From: Streptomyces sp. NBC_01454
GTDB lineage: Bacteria > Actinomycetota > Actinomycetes > Streptomycetales > Streptomycetaceae
Direction: 5' to 3'
DNA length: 64,000 nt
Assembly (NCBI RefSeq): GCF_036227565.1
Contig: NZ_CP109460.1
Location: 3,286,001-3,350,000, forward strand
Within the stretch, counting starts at the first letter, position 1; the number at the start of each line of letters is the position of its first letter. This document shows positions 15,361 through 23,912 of the stretch, piece by piece. Below the pieces are notes generated by a model. That model was given only the letters and a program-made list of their open reading frames with translations. It had not been told where the DNA came from and did no database searches. The position numbers and the translations under genes were made by a program.

Positions 15361-17775
15361 ATGACGGAGCGGGCGAGGGCCGACACCGAGCACCCCGGAC
15401 CCGGCGGTGAGCCGGCCGGCCGGCCCGTCCGGGAACCGGTCAATCCCGGGCTGACCGCCGCCGAGGTCGCGGAGCGGGTCGCCCGGGGCGAGGTCAACGA
15501 CGTCCCCGTACGGTCCTCCCGCTCGGCCGCCGAGATCGTCCGCGCCAATGTCTTCACCCGCTTCAACGCGATCATCGGCGTGCTGTTCGTGATCATCCTG
15601 ATCGTCGGGCCGCTCCAGGACGGCCTGTTCGGCTTCGTCATCGTCGCCAACACCGGCATCGGCATCGTCCAGGAGCTGCGGGCCAAGAAGACGCTGGACA
15701 ACCTGGCGGTGGTCAGCGAGGCCAGGCCGACGGTGCGGCGCGACGGCACCGCCGTCCAGGTCCCCACCGCCGAGGTCGTCCTCGGCGACCTCCTCGCCCT
15801 CGGCCCGGGTGACAAAGTCATCGTCGACGGCGAGGTCCTGGAGTCCGACGGCCTGGAGATCGACGAATCGCTGCTGACCGGCGAGGCCGACCCGGTCCTC
15901 AAGAAGCCGGGCCAGCCGGTGATGTCGGGCAGCTTCGTGGTGGCCGGATCCGGCGCCTTCACCGCGACCAAGGTCGGCCGGGAGGCGTACGCGGCCCAGC
16001 TCGCCGAGGAGGCCAGCCGCTTCACCCTGGTCCACTCCGAACTGCGCACCGGCATCAGCCGGATCCTCAAGTACGTGACCTGGATGATGATCCCGACCGC
16101 GATCGGTCTCATCCTCAGCCATCTGCTGACCCTCGGGCTGCCGGGCGACGAGGCGATCCGCCGGATGGTCGCCGGGATCGTGCCGATGATTCCCGAGGGC
16201 CTGGTGCTGCTCACCTCCGTCGCCTTCGCGATCGGCGTGATCCGGCTCGGCCGAAAGAAGTGCCTGGTCCAGGAGCTGCCCGCGATCGAGGGGCTGGCCC
16301 GGGTCGATGTGGTCTGCCTGGACAAGACCGGCACGCTCACCGAGGGCGGGATGGACGTCCGGGCGCTGCGGGTCCTCGACGGCGACGAGGCGTACGCCGC
16401 ACGGGTCCTGGGCGCGCTGGGCGCCGCCGATCCGCGCCCCAATGCCTCCCTCCAGGCGATCATCGACGCCTATACGGCGGACGACTCCTGGCACTGCACC
16501 CGGACGCTGCCGTTCTCCTCCGCCCGCAAATACAGTGGCGCGACCCTCGACGGCCCGGACGGCGAGCCCACCACCTGGCTGCTCGGCGCCCCCGATGTGC
16601 TGTTGCCGGCCGGCGACCACCGCCTCGCCGACGTCGACGACCTCAACGCGCAGGGCCTCCGGGTGCTGCTGCTGGCCCGGTCCGCACACGAGCTGGACGA
16701 TCCCGAGATCGCCCGGGACGTGCGGCCCGTCGCGCTGGTCGTGCTGGAGCAGCGGCTGCGCCCGGACGCCCCCGGCACCCTGCGCTACTTCGCCGAGCAG
16801 GGCGTCCGGGCGAAGGTCATCTCCGGCGACAATGCCGTGTCGGTCGGCGCGGTGGCCGCCCACCTGGGGCTGCCGGGCGCCGACGCCCCGGTGGACGCGC
16901 GCGAACTGCCCTCCGACAAGGCCGCGATGGCGGCCGCACTCGACCACTCCGCGGTCTTCGGCCGCGTCACCCCGCAGCAGAAGCGGGACATGGTCGCCGC
17001 CCTCCAGTCGCGCAGCCACACCGTCGCGATGACCGGTGACGGCGTCAATGACGTCCTCGCCCTCAAGGACGCCGACATCGGCGTCGCCATGGGCTCCGGC
17101 TCCGAGGCGACCCGCGCCGTCGCCCAGATCGTGCTGCTCAACAACAGCTTCGCCACGCTGCCTTCGGTCGTCGCCGAGGGCCGCCGGGTGATCGGCAACA
17201 TCACCCGGGTCGCCACCCTCTTCCTCACCAAGACCGTCTACTCGGTCCTCCTGGCGATCCTGGTGGCCTGCTGGCAGATCCCCTATCCGTATCTGCCCCG
17301 GCATCTGACCCTGCTGTCCACCCTGACCATCGGCATCCCCGCGTTCTTCCTGGCGCTGGCCCCCAACAAGGAGCGCGCCCGGCCGCACTTCGTCCGCCGG
17401 GTGATGCGCTACGCGATCCCCTCCGGCCTGATCACGGGCGTCGCCGCCTTCGTCACCTACCTCCTGGCCCGCGGCTACTACTCCGGCCCCGGCTCCCTCT
17501 CCGCCGAGACCAGCGCCGCGACCCTGACCCTCTTCCTCGCCGCCCTGTGGGTCCTGGCGATCATCGCCCGCCCCTACACCTGGTGGCGGATCGCCCTGGT
17601 CCTGGCGATGGGCCTGGGCTTCGTCCTCGTCCTGATCACCCCCTGGCTGCAGCACTTCTTCGCACTGCGCCTGGTCGGCACGACGATGCCCTGGGCGGCC
17701 GTCGCCATCGCGGTGGCGGCGGCGGTGCTGCTGGAGATCACCTGGCGGTGGGTGGGCCGGCGTTTCCCGGCCTGA
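15361..17775 (+). CDS. P-type cation ATPase, CtpE-like
   Basis: This 804-residue pump has the actuator motif TGEA (173-176), the phosphorylation site DKTGT (Asp321), the hinge GDGVND (559-564) and about ten membrane helices. The M4 motif is MIPEGL (Pro278 to Leu281), as in the CtpE/CaxP group, rather than CPC or PxxK heavy-metal motifs. There is no N-terminal metal-binding domain. Known CtpE proteins move calcium, so calcium or a related divalent cation is the best guess. Two small His-rich membrane proteins follow and might be accessory. Confidence 0.88.
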   Translation: MTERARADTEHPGPGGEPAGRPVREPVNPGLTAAEVAERVARGEVNDVPVRSSRSAAEIVRANVFTRFNAIIGVLFVIILIVGPLQDGLFGFVIVANTGIGIVQELRAKKTLDNLAVVSEARPTVRRDGTAVQVPTAEVVLGDLLALGPGDKVIVDGEVLESDGLEIDESLLTGEADPVLKKPGQPVMSGSFVVAGSGAFTATKVGREAYAAQLAEEASRFTLVHSELRTGISRILKYVTWMMIPTAIGLILSHLLTLGLPGDEAIRRMVAGIVPMIPEGLVLLTSVAFAIGVIRLGRKKCLVQELPAIEGLARVDVVCLDKTGTLTEGGMDVRALRVLDGDEAYAARVLGALGAADPRPNASLQAIIDAYTADDSWHCTRTLPFSSARKYSGATLDGPDGEPTTWLLGAPDVLLPAGDHRLADVDDLNAQGLRVLLLARSAHELDDPEIARDVRPVALVVLEQRLRPDAPGTLRYFAEQGVRAKVISGDNAVSVGAVAAHLGLPGADAPVDARELPSDKAAMAAALDHSAVFGRVTPQQKRDMVAALQSRSHTVAMTGDGVNDVLALKDADIGVAMGSGSEATRAVAQIVLLNNSFATLPSVVAEGRRVIGNITRVATLFLTKTVYSVLLAILVACWQIPYPYLPRHLTLLSTLTIGIPAFFLALAPNKERARPHFVRRVMRYAIPSGLITGVAAFVTYLLARGYYSGPGSLSAETSAATLTLFLAALWVLAIIARPYTWWRIALVLAMGLGFVLVLITPWLQHFFALRLVGTTMPWAAVAIAVAAAVLLEITWRWVGRRFPA

Positions 17776-17820
17776 GCACGGGCGCAGGCCCCCGCATGCC
17801 GGCACCCGCCCCGTCTCCCC

Positions 17821-17826
17821 TAAAGT
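17821..17826 (+). promoter_or_regulatory. -10-like TAAAGT, 8 nt before the first His-rich gene
   Basis: TAAAGT lies 8 nt upstream of ATG 17835. The paralogue at 18130 has TACACT at exactly the same distance, so both look like leaderless promoters duplicated with their genes. Confidence 0.5.
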
Positions 17827-17834
17827 CCGTGCAC

Positions 17835-18029
17835 ATGACATTCCACCCGGGGGACCGCGCGCACGAACTACTGGCGCGCTCGCACCATCACTACAGCCAT
17901 TACAGCCATTACTCCACCGGCCACAGCTCCTCCTCCGGCATCAGCTCCGGCGGCTGGTGGATGATCGTGGTCGGCGTCGTCATCGGGGTCGGCTGGGTCG
18001 TCGTCAAACGGCGGTTGCGCACCGGCTGA
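17835..18029 (+). CDS. His/Ser-rich single-pass mini protein, paralogue 1
   Basis: The 64-residue product starts MTFHPGDRAHELLARSHHHY, followed by SHYSHYSTGHSSSSG, a membrane helix (about 42-57, WWMIVVGVVIGVGWVVV) and a basic end KRRLRTG. It shares the pattern MTxHxGDxAxxxLARSHHHY with the next gene. The His/Tyr-rich segment could bind metal; the position just after a cation ATPase hints at this but proves nothing. I do not recognise a named family. Confidence 0.7.
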   Translation: MTFHPGDRAHELLARSHHHYSHYSHYSTGHSSSSGISSGGWWMIVVGVVIGVGWVVVKRRLRTG

Positions 18030-18115
18030 CAGCGCACCACGAGCCACGCCGCCCGAGCGCAATCCGTCCCCGTCCCGAGCCGTCCGCCCGGTGCCCCGAG
18101 GGCGAGTTGCCGCAC

Positions 18116-18121
18116 TACACT
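18116..18121 (+). promoter_or_regulatory. -10-like TACACT, 8 nt before the second His-rich gene
   Basis: The box to ATG distance equals that of the first paralogue. No ribosome-binding site is seen. Confidence 0.5.
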
Positions 18122-18129
18122 CCGGCCCC

Positions 18130-18318
18130 ATGACACTCCACTCGGGGGACCTGGCCTACAGGGTGCTGGCACGCTCGCATCACCACTACCACCACCACAC
18201 CGGCGGCTCCTACGGCGGTACCGGTGGCGGCACCATCGACTGGTGGGTGTGGCCCCTCCTCGCCCTCTCCGCGATCGTCGTCATCTGGAGCCTGGTCAAG
18301 CGGTTCCGCTCGAACTGA
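18130..18318 (+). CDS. His-rich single-pass mini protein, paralogue 2
   Basis: The 62-residue product starts MTLHSGDLAYRVLARSHHHY, then HHHTGGSYGGTGGG, a membrane helix (about 37-54) and KRFRSN. It is a tandem paralogue of the gene 100 bp upstream, with 14 of the first 20 residues identical and the linker free to vary. Both keep the SHHHY cluster next to a single helix, so the histidines are probably functional. Confidence 0.7.
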   Translation: MTLHSGDLAYRVLARSHHHYHHHTGGSYGGTGGGTIDWWVWPLLALSAIVVIWSLVKRFRSN

Positions 18319-18367
18319 CGCCGCGCCACCGGGCGCCGCAGGAGGCCGGCGGGTGCAACAGGCGGGC

Positions 18368-18398
18368 TTGCGCCTTCCGTTACGTCAACTCCTACGGT
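18368..18398 (+). promoter_or_regulatory. MerR-type promoter with 19-bp spacer
   Basis: TTGCGC (18368-18373) and TACGGT (18393-18398) are separated by 19 bp, the lengthened spacer typical of MerR-activated promoters. The spacer holds GTTACGTCAAC, a partial dyad. It drives the TipAL-like gene at 18444, which suggests autoactivation. Confidence 0.55.
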
Positions 18399-18443
18399 CT
18401 TCCATGTGGCCGGAGAAACCGGCCCGGCGACGGGAGGCACGAC

Positions 18444-19208
18444 ATGGCCTGGTCGATCTCGGATGTGGCCCGGATGTCCGGGGTGACGTCCCGGACGCTG
18501 CGGCATTACGACGAGATCGGTCTGCTGCCGCCTGCGTGGATCGGAAGCAACGGGCACCGCTACTACGAGGAAGCCGATCTGCTGCGCCTGCAGCAGATTC
18601 TGCTGATGCGGGAGTGGGACCTGGGGCTGCGCGAGATCCAGGCGGTCCTGGACAGCCAGCTCGACCAGGTGACCGTGCTCCGTGAGCACCACCAACGGCT
18701 GCTGGCGGAGCGGGACCGGCTGGAGACACTGGCCCGCACGGTCGGCCGCACCATCGCCGAACTGGAGGAAGACAAGGACGACAACGCCATGACAAAGATC
18801 AACAGGCCGGAGAACCTGTTCGAGGGATTCGAGCCCCGGGCCGAGGCCGAGGCCGAGGTGCGCGAGCGGTGGCCGGCGCAGTGGGAACAGTCCCGGCAGG
18901 CCGTCGAGACGATGACCACCGAGGACACCGAGCGGTGGCAGCGTGAGGTGACGGCGCAGATGATCCGCCTGGCGGAGTTCATGGTGGCCGGCACACCGGT
19001 GACCGACCCCGCGGTGCAGGCCGAGATGGACACCCACTACCAGGGCATCTGCCGCTTCTGGACCCCGAACGCGTGCGCGTACAGGGGCCTGGGCCAGACC
19101 TACGTCGACGACCCGGAGTTCCGCACGAACTTCGACAAGATCGCCGACGGGCTGGCCGTCTACCTGCACGACGCGATGGCCGTCTACGCCGACGCCCGCC
19201 TGAGCTGA
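18444..19208 (+). CDS. MerR-family regulator, TipAL-like
   Basis: The 254-residue protein has an N-terminal MerR domain (ISDVARMSGVTSRTLRHYDE, then GHRYYEEADLLRLQQILLM), a dimerisation coiled coil to about residue 110 and a C-terminal TipAS-like domain. Known TipAS binds thiopeptides and has a conserved cysteine before LGxxY. Here that position is Gly (YRGLGQTY), although Cys occurs nearby at RFWTPNACAY. Covalent antibiotic capture is therefore uncertain. An internal ATG at 18789, 9 nt after acid-rich codons with GAGGAAG upstream, could yield a free 139-residue ligand-binding domain as tipA does. Confidence 0.88.
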   Translation: MAWSISDVARMSGVTSRTLRHYDEIGLLPPAWIGSNGHRYYEEADLLRLQQILLMREWDLGLREIQAVLDSQLDQVTVLREHHQRLLAERDRLETLARTVGRTIAELEEDKDDNAMTKINRPENLFEGFEPRAEAEAEVRERWPAQWEQSRQAVETMTTEDTERWQREVTAQMIRLAEFMVAGTPVTDPAVQAEMDTHYQGICRFWTPNACAYRGLGQTYVDDPEFRTNFDKIADGLAVYLHDAMAVYADARLS

Positions 19209-19277
19209 CCGACGGCTCACCCTGCCGGGGGGCTGCAGACCCCCGGCGACAGCCAACTCTCCCCCACACTCGGCCCT

Positions 19278-19555
19278 TCCAAGAGGCGTTCGGTTGGACG
19301 CCCGCTGACTACGGACCCACGTACACCGACGTCGGCGGTGCCGGCGTGGGGCTGGGGTTTCAGGCCGATCCGGAGGAGCGGACCGGTGCACCGCTGGTGG
19401 CCATCCGAACCGACGACCTGGAGGCGGCCCGGGCCGCTGTCGAGGCTGCCGGTGGAGCGATCACGGTGGAGGCTTTCGATTTCCCCGGAGGACGGCGATT
19501 TCACTTCCGTGAGCCGGGCGGCTGCGAGCTGGCGGTGTGGCAGCCCGCCGACTGA
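19278..19555 (+). pseudogene. VOC/glyoxalase-fold protein, N-terminus missing
   Basis: The frame carries AFGWTPADYGPTYTDVGGAG, then APLVAIRTDDLEAARAAVEA and FHFREPGGCELAVWQPAD-stop, the standard second part of a VOC-superfamily domain. The first beta-alpha unit (normally ending RAVAFY) is absent; the upstream codons are unlike it and no suitable start is found. The junction is near 19270. It is a truncated gene, likely a recombination scar after the TipAL-like gene. Confidence 0.6.
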
Positions 19556-19677
19556 CGGCCCGCACTCAGCGGCGCTGTGCGGCGGCATTCCCAGCGCATC
19601 GCCGGGCGCCGGAACCGGTGCAGGAGGGCCAGGGTTTGCTCGACGACATACCGCCCACAGCCCGGCCGGAACACGTC

Positions 19678-20277
19678 TCAGCAGTCGCCCTGGACCCGGG
19701 CGTGAAGGTGCATGTCATGCCAGCCGTCCTGTTGCAGATGCGCGCTGCGGCGAGTGCCCTCCAGGGTGAAGCCGGACTTGGCGGCCACCCGGCAGGAGGG
19801 CGCGTTGGCGGTCGAGTGGGCGAGTTCGAGGCGGTGGAAGCCGGCCTCGTCCAGCGCCCAGGCGGCCAGCGTGGCGAGGGCGCGCGGGGCGACGCCGGTG
19901 CCGCGGGCGGGCGGCAGGACCCAGTACACGCACTCGGCTTCGCCATGGACCAGGTCCATCCGGCGCAGACCCGCCCGGCCGAGGACCTCGCCGCCGTCGG
20001 CCCGGGTGATGGCCCACTCGGCGTCCCGCTCCTCCTGCCAGGAACGATGAGAAGCCGCGATCCGCTCCTGCGCTTCGGCCGGAGACGTCACATGGCGCAT
20101 GTGCCAGCGCCGGATCGCCCCGTCCTGGAAGGCGGCCTGCAGGACGGGGGCGTCGTCCGTCTCCCAGGGGCGCAACAGCAACTCGCCGCCGCGCACGGGC
20201 AGAGAGGGCTGCGGGGTGGACGAAAGGGCTCCGGCGGGAACGGCGGGCGTGATCGCGAGGGGCATGGGCGGCATCAT
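19678..20277 (-). CDS. GNAT-family N-acetyltransferase, RimJ/RimL-like
   Basis: The 199-residue protein contains a GNAT fold: ELLLRPWETDDAPVLQAAFQ at the start, the acetyl-CoA loop VLPPARGTGVAPRALATLAA (motif A), and LELAHSTANAPSCRVAAKSG (motif B). This arrangement is typical of RimJ/RimL-like enzymes that acetylate protein N-termini or antibiotics. The substrate is not predictable. Several Met codons (20277, 20274, 20265) could start it. Confidence 0.88.
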   Translation of the reverse strand: MMPPMPLAITPAVPAGALSSTPQPSLPVRGGELLLRPWETDDAPVLQAAFQDGAIRRWHMRHVTSPAEAQERIAASHRSWQEERDAEWAITRADGGEVLGRAGLRRMDLVHGEAECVYWVLPPARGTGVAPRALATLAAWALDEAGFHRLELAHSTANAPSCRVAAKSGFTLEGTRRSAHLQQDGWHDMHLHARVQGDC

Positions 20278-20544
20278 CTCGCTGCGCTTGCGTGCGGCGC
20301 CACGGTGTGCGGTCGGCGGCCCGTGGGGCTCCGTTCCACACCGTCCGGAACAGGCACCCGGCCGTCACACCCACCCGGGCGGGCCCAGCACCGGGGCCCG
20401 CTCCCGTACCTCCGTCAGCACCTCGTACCGGGACAACACCAAACACAGAGACTCAGACCTCAAGTACCCCGAGCCGGCGAGCCCTCCAGGCGCGATGGCG
20501 GGCGGTGGAGGCCGCCCGCCATGGGAAACCGCCCGGTCCGCCCG

Positions 20545-23500
20545 TCAGTCGAACCACCGCGCCCGCGCCAGCTCCTCCCCCCGGTCCGGGTCCTCCAGCA
20601 GGGCCGCGACCTCGAAGCGGCGTGGCCACTGGCCGGCCGCCCAGGCCAGGCCCGCCGCCACACCCTCCAGGGTTGCGGCGTGCACGGTGCCGTCCGGTGT
20701 CCGGCGCCAGTCCAGCTCGGTGGGGCCGTCGGGGCCGTCGGGGCCGTCGATGAGAAGCTCCTCGTGTTCCAGGTACGCCTCGGGGGTGGCGGCGCCGAGG
20801 AGGGCCCGTACGGCCTGCGGCACCTCGTGGCGTACGCCCTCGGAGCGGACCTCGGCACCGAGCGCCTCGCTCAGCCGCGGTACCTGGAGCAGTTCCGCCA
20901 GCGCGGCGGCGCGGGCCGGGCGGACCGGCAGCAGGGCCAGGTCGCGGGCCAGCGGCATCAGGTCCGGCGCGTCGGCGACCACCGCATCGGCCGCATCCAC
21001 CACCCGGACCTCCCGGTCGACCACGGCGCGCAGATCGTCGGGCAGGGTCACCTGGTCGGGGTCGAGGCCGGCCAGCATGCCGTAGAGGGCGTGCAGTTGG
21101 GCCGTGCCGACGGTCAGGTCCGGGTCGGCGAGCCGGGAGAGCAGCTCCGCCGCGCCGCCCGGCTCGTCCAGGAGCGCGGCGACGGAGGTGCGTACGCCGA
21201 GCGCCCGCAGGACCTGCGCATCGACCTCCCCGGCGTCCGCGGACTCGTACAGCCCGGCCAGCAGCGCGTCCCCGCCCGCGGACCGCAGACCCGCGGGCCG
21301 GCGCCCGTCCAGCACCGGGTGTCCGCGCAGCCACCAGGCGGTGTACGGGCGGACCGACTCGGTGGTGCCGTCGGGGAGCAGGACCCGCACGGGCGCGGTC
21401 AGGGCGTCGCGCAGCGGCGGCTGGGACAGCATCGCCAGCACCTGGGGCCAGGCGTCGTCGTCGACCAGATCGAGGTCGCGGACCGCGACGAGTTCGGTCA
21501 CCACCGGCGGAACGGGCGTCTCCGGCAGCGTGTCGAGGACGTCCTCGCACCACACGTCCACCGCGTCCAGCAGGCCGACGTCGTCCGGCTCGGCGAAGTC
21601 CCCGTCCCGCGGCTCCATTTCGTCCGGGTCGAGCACGACATCGGTGGCCCGGACGAGCGCGAAGGCGGCCATGACGCCCACGGCCGTCAGCGGCTGCTCA
21701 CCCCACCGGTCGGCCAACTCGGCGTCACAGGCGGCGAGTTCACCCTCACGGATGACCCGCTCGAAGGCACTGCCCGGGTACACCAGCTCGCCGGCGGGCG
21801 CCAGCTCACCGTCCTCGTCGGGCAGCGCGAGCGCCCCGAGCCAGGGCTCGTCACCCGGCGCGAGGTTGGCGTCCCGGACCAGGCCGAGCACGGTCTCGGC
21901 CAGCTCCTCGGCACCCAGCGGGGCCCCGCCCGTCTCGTCGGCGAAGACGTCGTAGGCGTCCTCGTCCGCGTCCAGGGAGTTCGCCACGGCCGCCCGCACC
22001 TGGGGCGTGGTCAGCACGGCGCGCGGGGCGGCCGGGGTGGCGCCCAGCTTCTCCAGCAGCGGGTGCACCGCGTCGGGGTGGGCGACCTTCAGGCCGAGCC
22101 GGGCCAGCGTGCGGTGCCGCGCCGCGGCGTCCTCGCCGGAGCCGGGCGGCGGCAGCAGCACCTGACGCGGCCCGATCGTGGTCCGTACGGTGCCGTGCGC
22201 CCCGCCGGGGCCCTGGCCCGCCGTGCCCGCCAGCGGCACCGGCAGCCCGCTGAGCCGGTCCGGGTCGGTGCCGGCCAGCGCGTCGTAGAGCCGCCACCAC
22301 CAGCCGGGCGACCTCTCGACGCCCGCCAGCCGGTCGACCATCTCACCGAGCGGCACCCGGGCCACGCCCAACGCCCTGAGCTCCGGACGGCGTTCGAGGC
22401 CGGCCGGCAGCAGGCTCGGGAACAGCTCGGCCAGCACCCCGACGGTCGCCGCGCCCGCGCCCTCCACCAGCTCGGCGTCCACCGGCCGCAGCACATAGCG
22501 GTCCACGCCGCCGTCGTCCGCGTCCCATTCGCCCGCCGCCGGCGCCTCGGGCTCGGCCTCCGCACCGTCGCGCGGCGCGCCCGCACTCGGCAGGAACCGC
22601 ACCCGCGGCAGCAGTTCCAGCACCTGGCGGCGCAGCTCACCGTCCAGGCCGCCCTTGCCCAGCGGCCCCGGCACCAGGTCCAGGGTGCCGGTCGACACCG
22701 GCTGCCACTCGCCCAGCAGCGAGGCATAGACCGCGGCCGCCCGGCCCACCAGGAAGTCCGTCAGCGGCCCCGGGGCGACATGCCGCCGGGTCGGCTCCAA
22801 CGGGAAGGAGGCGATCAGCAGCGCGGGCAGTCCCAGCGGCTCATCCGTCGGCGTCGGTGCATGGACGACCGGCGCCGTCCCCGGCCGGGCCGGTGCGCCC
22901 TCGCCGTCCACCGGCACCGCCCAGGTCACCGACCAGACCGGCCGCAGCCGCTCTTCGACCGGCCGGTCCGCCAGCAGCGCCGCTGCCAGCGGACCGCCGT
23001 CGCTCGCCACCCGCCACCGGGTGGCGCCCCGCTCACTGTCCTCGATCAGGACGTACGGACCGTCCTGCCGCCGCCGCAACTCCCGTACGCCCTCGGGCGT
23101 CTCCACCACGACCTCGGCCAGCCCCGGCAGCGTCAGCAGCAGTGCCGCGTCGATCCCCGCCAGCAGCCGCCCGGCGAGATCCTGCGCCGCGACGTCCCGC
23201 AGCGGCAGCACGACGGCGGTGTCATATCCCTCGGGCGCGCCGCCCTCCGCGGGCAGCGGCAGCCGCAGCAGCGGAACGTGCCCGTCCCGGCGGCGCAGCT
23301 CCCCGCCCAGGCCGGGGCTGTGCGCCGCCACCTCCTCCGCCATCGCCCGGGCCTCGGCCAGCGACCAGCGCACGCCTCCGGTACGGCCCACCAGCGCCGG
23401 CTCGTCACTCACGGACAGCACCGCGGCGAACCCGACACCGAACCGGCCGACCGCCCCGGCCGCGACACTGGGCTCCCGCTTGGCGGAGGCCCGCAGCGTC

Positions 23501-23823
23501 GACAGCGACTCGACGCCGGTGGCGTCCAGCGGTGCACCGGTGTTGGACGCGACGAGCACGGCGGGCGCGTCGCTGTCGGCCGCGTGCAGGGTCAGGCGGA
23601 GCCGGCCGGCGACACCGGCGCGGGCCGCCGCGTCCGCCGCGTTCTGCGCCAGCTCCACGACGAGCCGGTCACGGTAGCCGCCGAGCGCGAGGTCCTCCTC
23701 GGCATTGGCATCCTCCCGGAACCGCGCCGGCGACGCGGCCCACGCATCCAGCACCCCACGCCGGAGCCGCCCCGTCCCGAACGGATCTCCGGCTGCGCCT
23801 CGCACCCAGGACGTAGCTGTCAC
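20545..23823 (-). CDS. large sacsin-like N-terminal ATP-binding protein
   Basis: The 1,092-residue protein starts at GTG 23823 behind GAGGGAG. Residues about 20-200 form a GHKL/Hsp90-like ATPase: VVELAQNAADAAARAG is the N-box helix with the Mg-binding Asn, and GRFGVGFAAVLSVSDEP is the ATP-lid region. This is the sacsin SR-type nucleotide pocket. The remaining 850 residues are Leu/Ala-rich without a motif I recognise; a short DGPDGPDGP repeat occurs near the end. It may be a chaperone-like machine. The longer upstream frame crosses the hairpin repeat and is rejected. Confidence 0.85.
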   Translation of the reverse strand: MTATSWVRGAAGDPFGTGRLRRGVLDAWAASPARFREDANAEEDLALGGYRDRLVVELAQNAADAAARAGVAGRLRLTLHAADSDAPAVLVASNTGAPLDATGVESLSTLRASAKREPSVAAGAVGRFGVGFAAVLSVSDEPALVGRTGGVRWSLAEARAMAEEVAAHSPGLGGELRRRDGHVPLLRLPLPAEGGAPEGYDTAVVLPLRDVAAQDLAGRLLAGIDAALLLTLPGLAEVVVETPEGVRELRRRQDGPYVLIEDSERGATRWRVASDGGPLAAALLADRPVEERLRPVWSVTWAVPVDGEGAPARPGTAPVVHAPTPTDEPLGLPALLIASFPLEPTRRHVAPGPLTDFLVGRAAAVYASLLGEWQPVSTGTLDLVPGPLGKGGLDGELRRQVLELLPRVRFLPSAGAPRDGAEAEPEAPAAGEWDADDGGVDRYVLRPVDAELVEGAGAATVGVLAELFPSLLPAGLERRPELRALGVARVPLGEMVDRLAGVERSPGWWWRLYDALAGTDPDRLSGLPVPLAGTAGQGPGGAHGTVRTTIGPRQVLLPPPGSGEDAAARHRTLARLGLKVAHPDAVHPLLEKLGATPAAPRAVLTTPQVRAAVANSLDADEDAYDVFADETGGAPLGAEELAETVLGLVRDANLAPGDEPWLGALALPDEDGELAPAGELVYPGSAFERVIREGELAACDAELADRWGEQPLTAVGVMAAFALVRATDVVLDPDEMEPRDGDFAEPDDVGLLDAVDVWCEDVLDTLPETPVPPVVTELVAVRDLDLVDDDAWPQVLAMLSQPPLRDALTAPVRVLLPDGTTESVRPYTAWWLRGHPVLDGRRPAGLRSAGGDALLAGLYESADAGEVDAQVLRALGVRTSVAALLDEPGGAAELLSRLADPDLTVGTAQLHALYGMLAGLDPDQVTLPDDLRAVVDREVRVVDAADAVVADAPDLMPLARDLALLPVRPARAAALAELLQVPRLSEALGAEVRSEGVRHEVPQAVRALLGAATPEAYLEHEELLIDGPDGPDGPTELDWRRTPDGTVHAATLEGVAAGLAWAAGQWPRRFEVAALLEDPDRGEELARARWFD

Positions 23824-23912
23824 TGTCCGTCTCCCTCGTCTGTCGGTGAGGCCGACGGTATCTTCCCCGCGTTGCCGGGTTTCCCGCCGTCTCTGTCCTG
23901 TGGGTCGTTCCC

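Noticed and set aside
15121..17841. 906-codon open frame antisense to the P-type ATPase
   Set aside because: Low-complexity Gly/Asp/His/Gln composition; the opposite strand has all P-type motifs.
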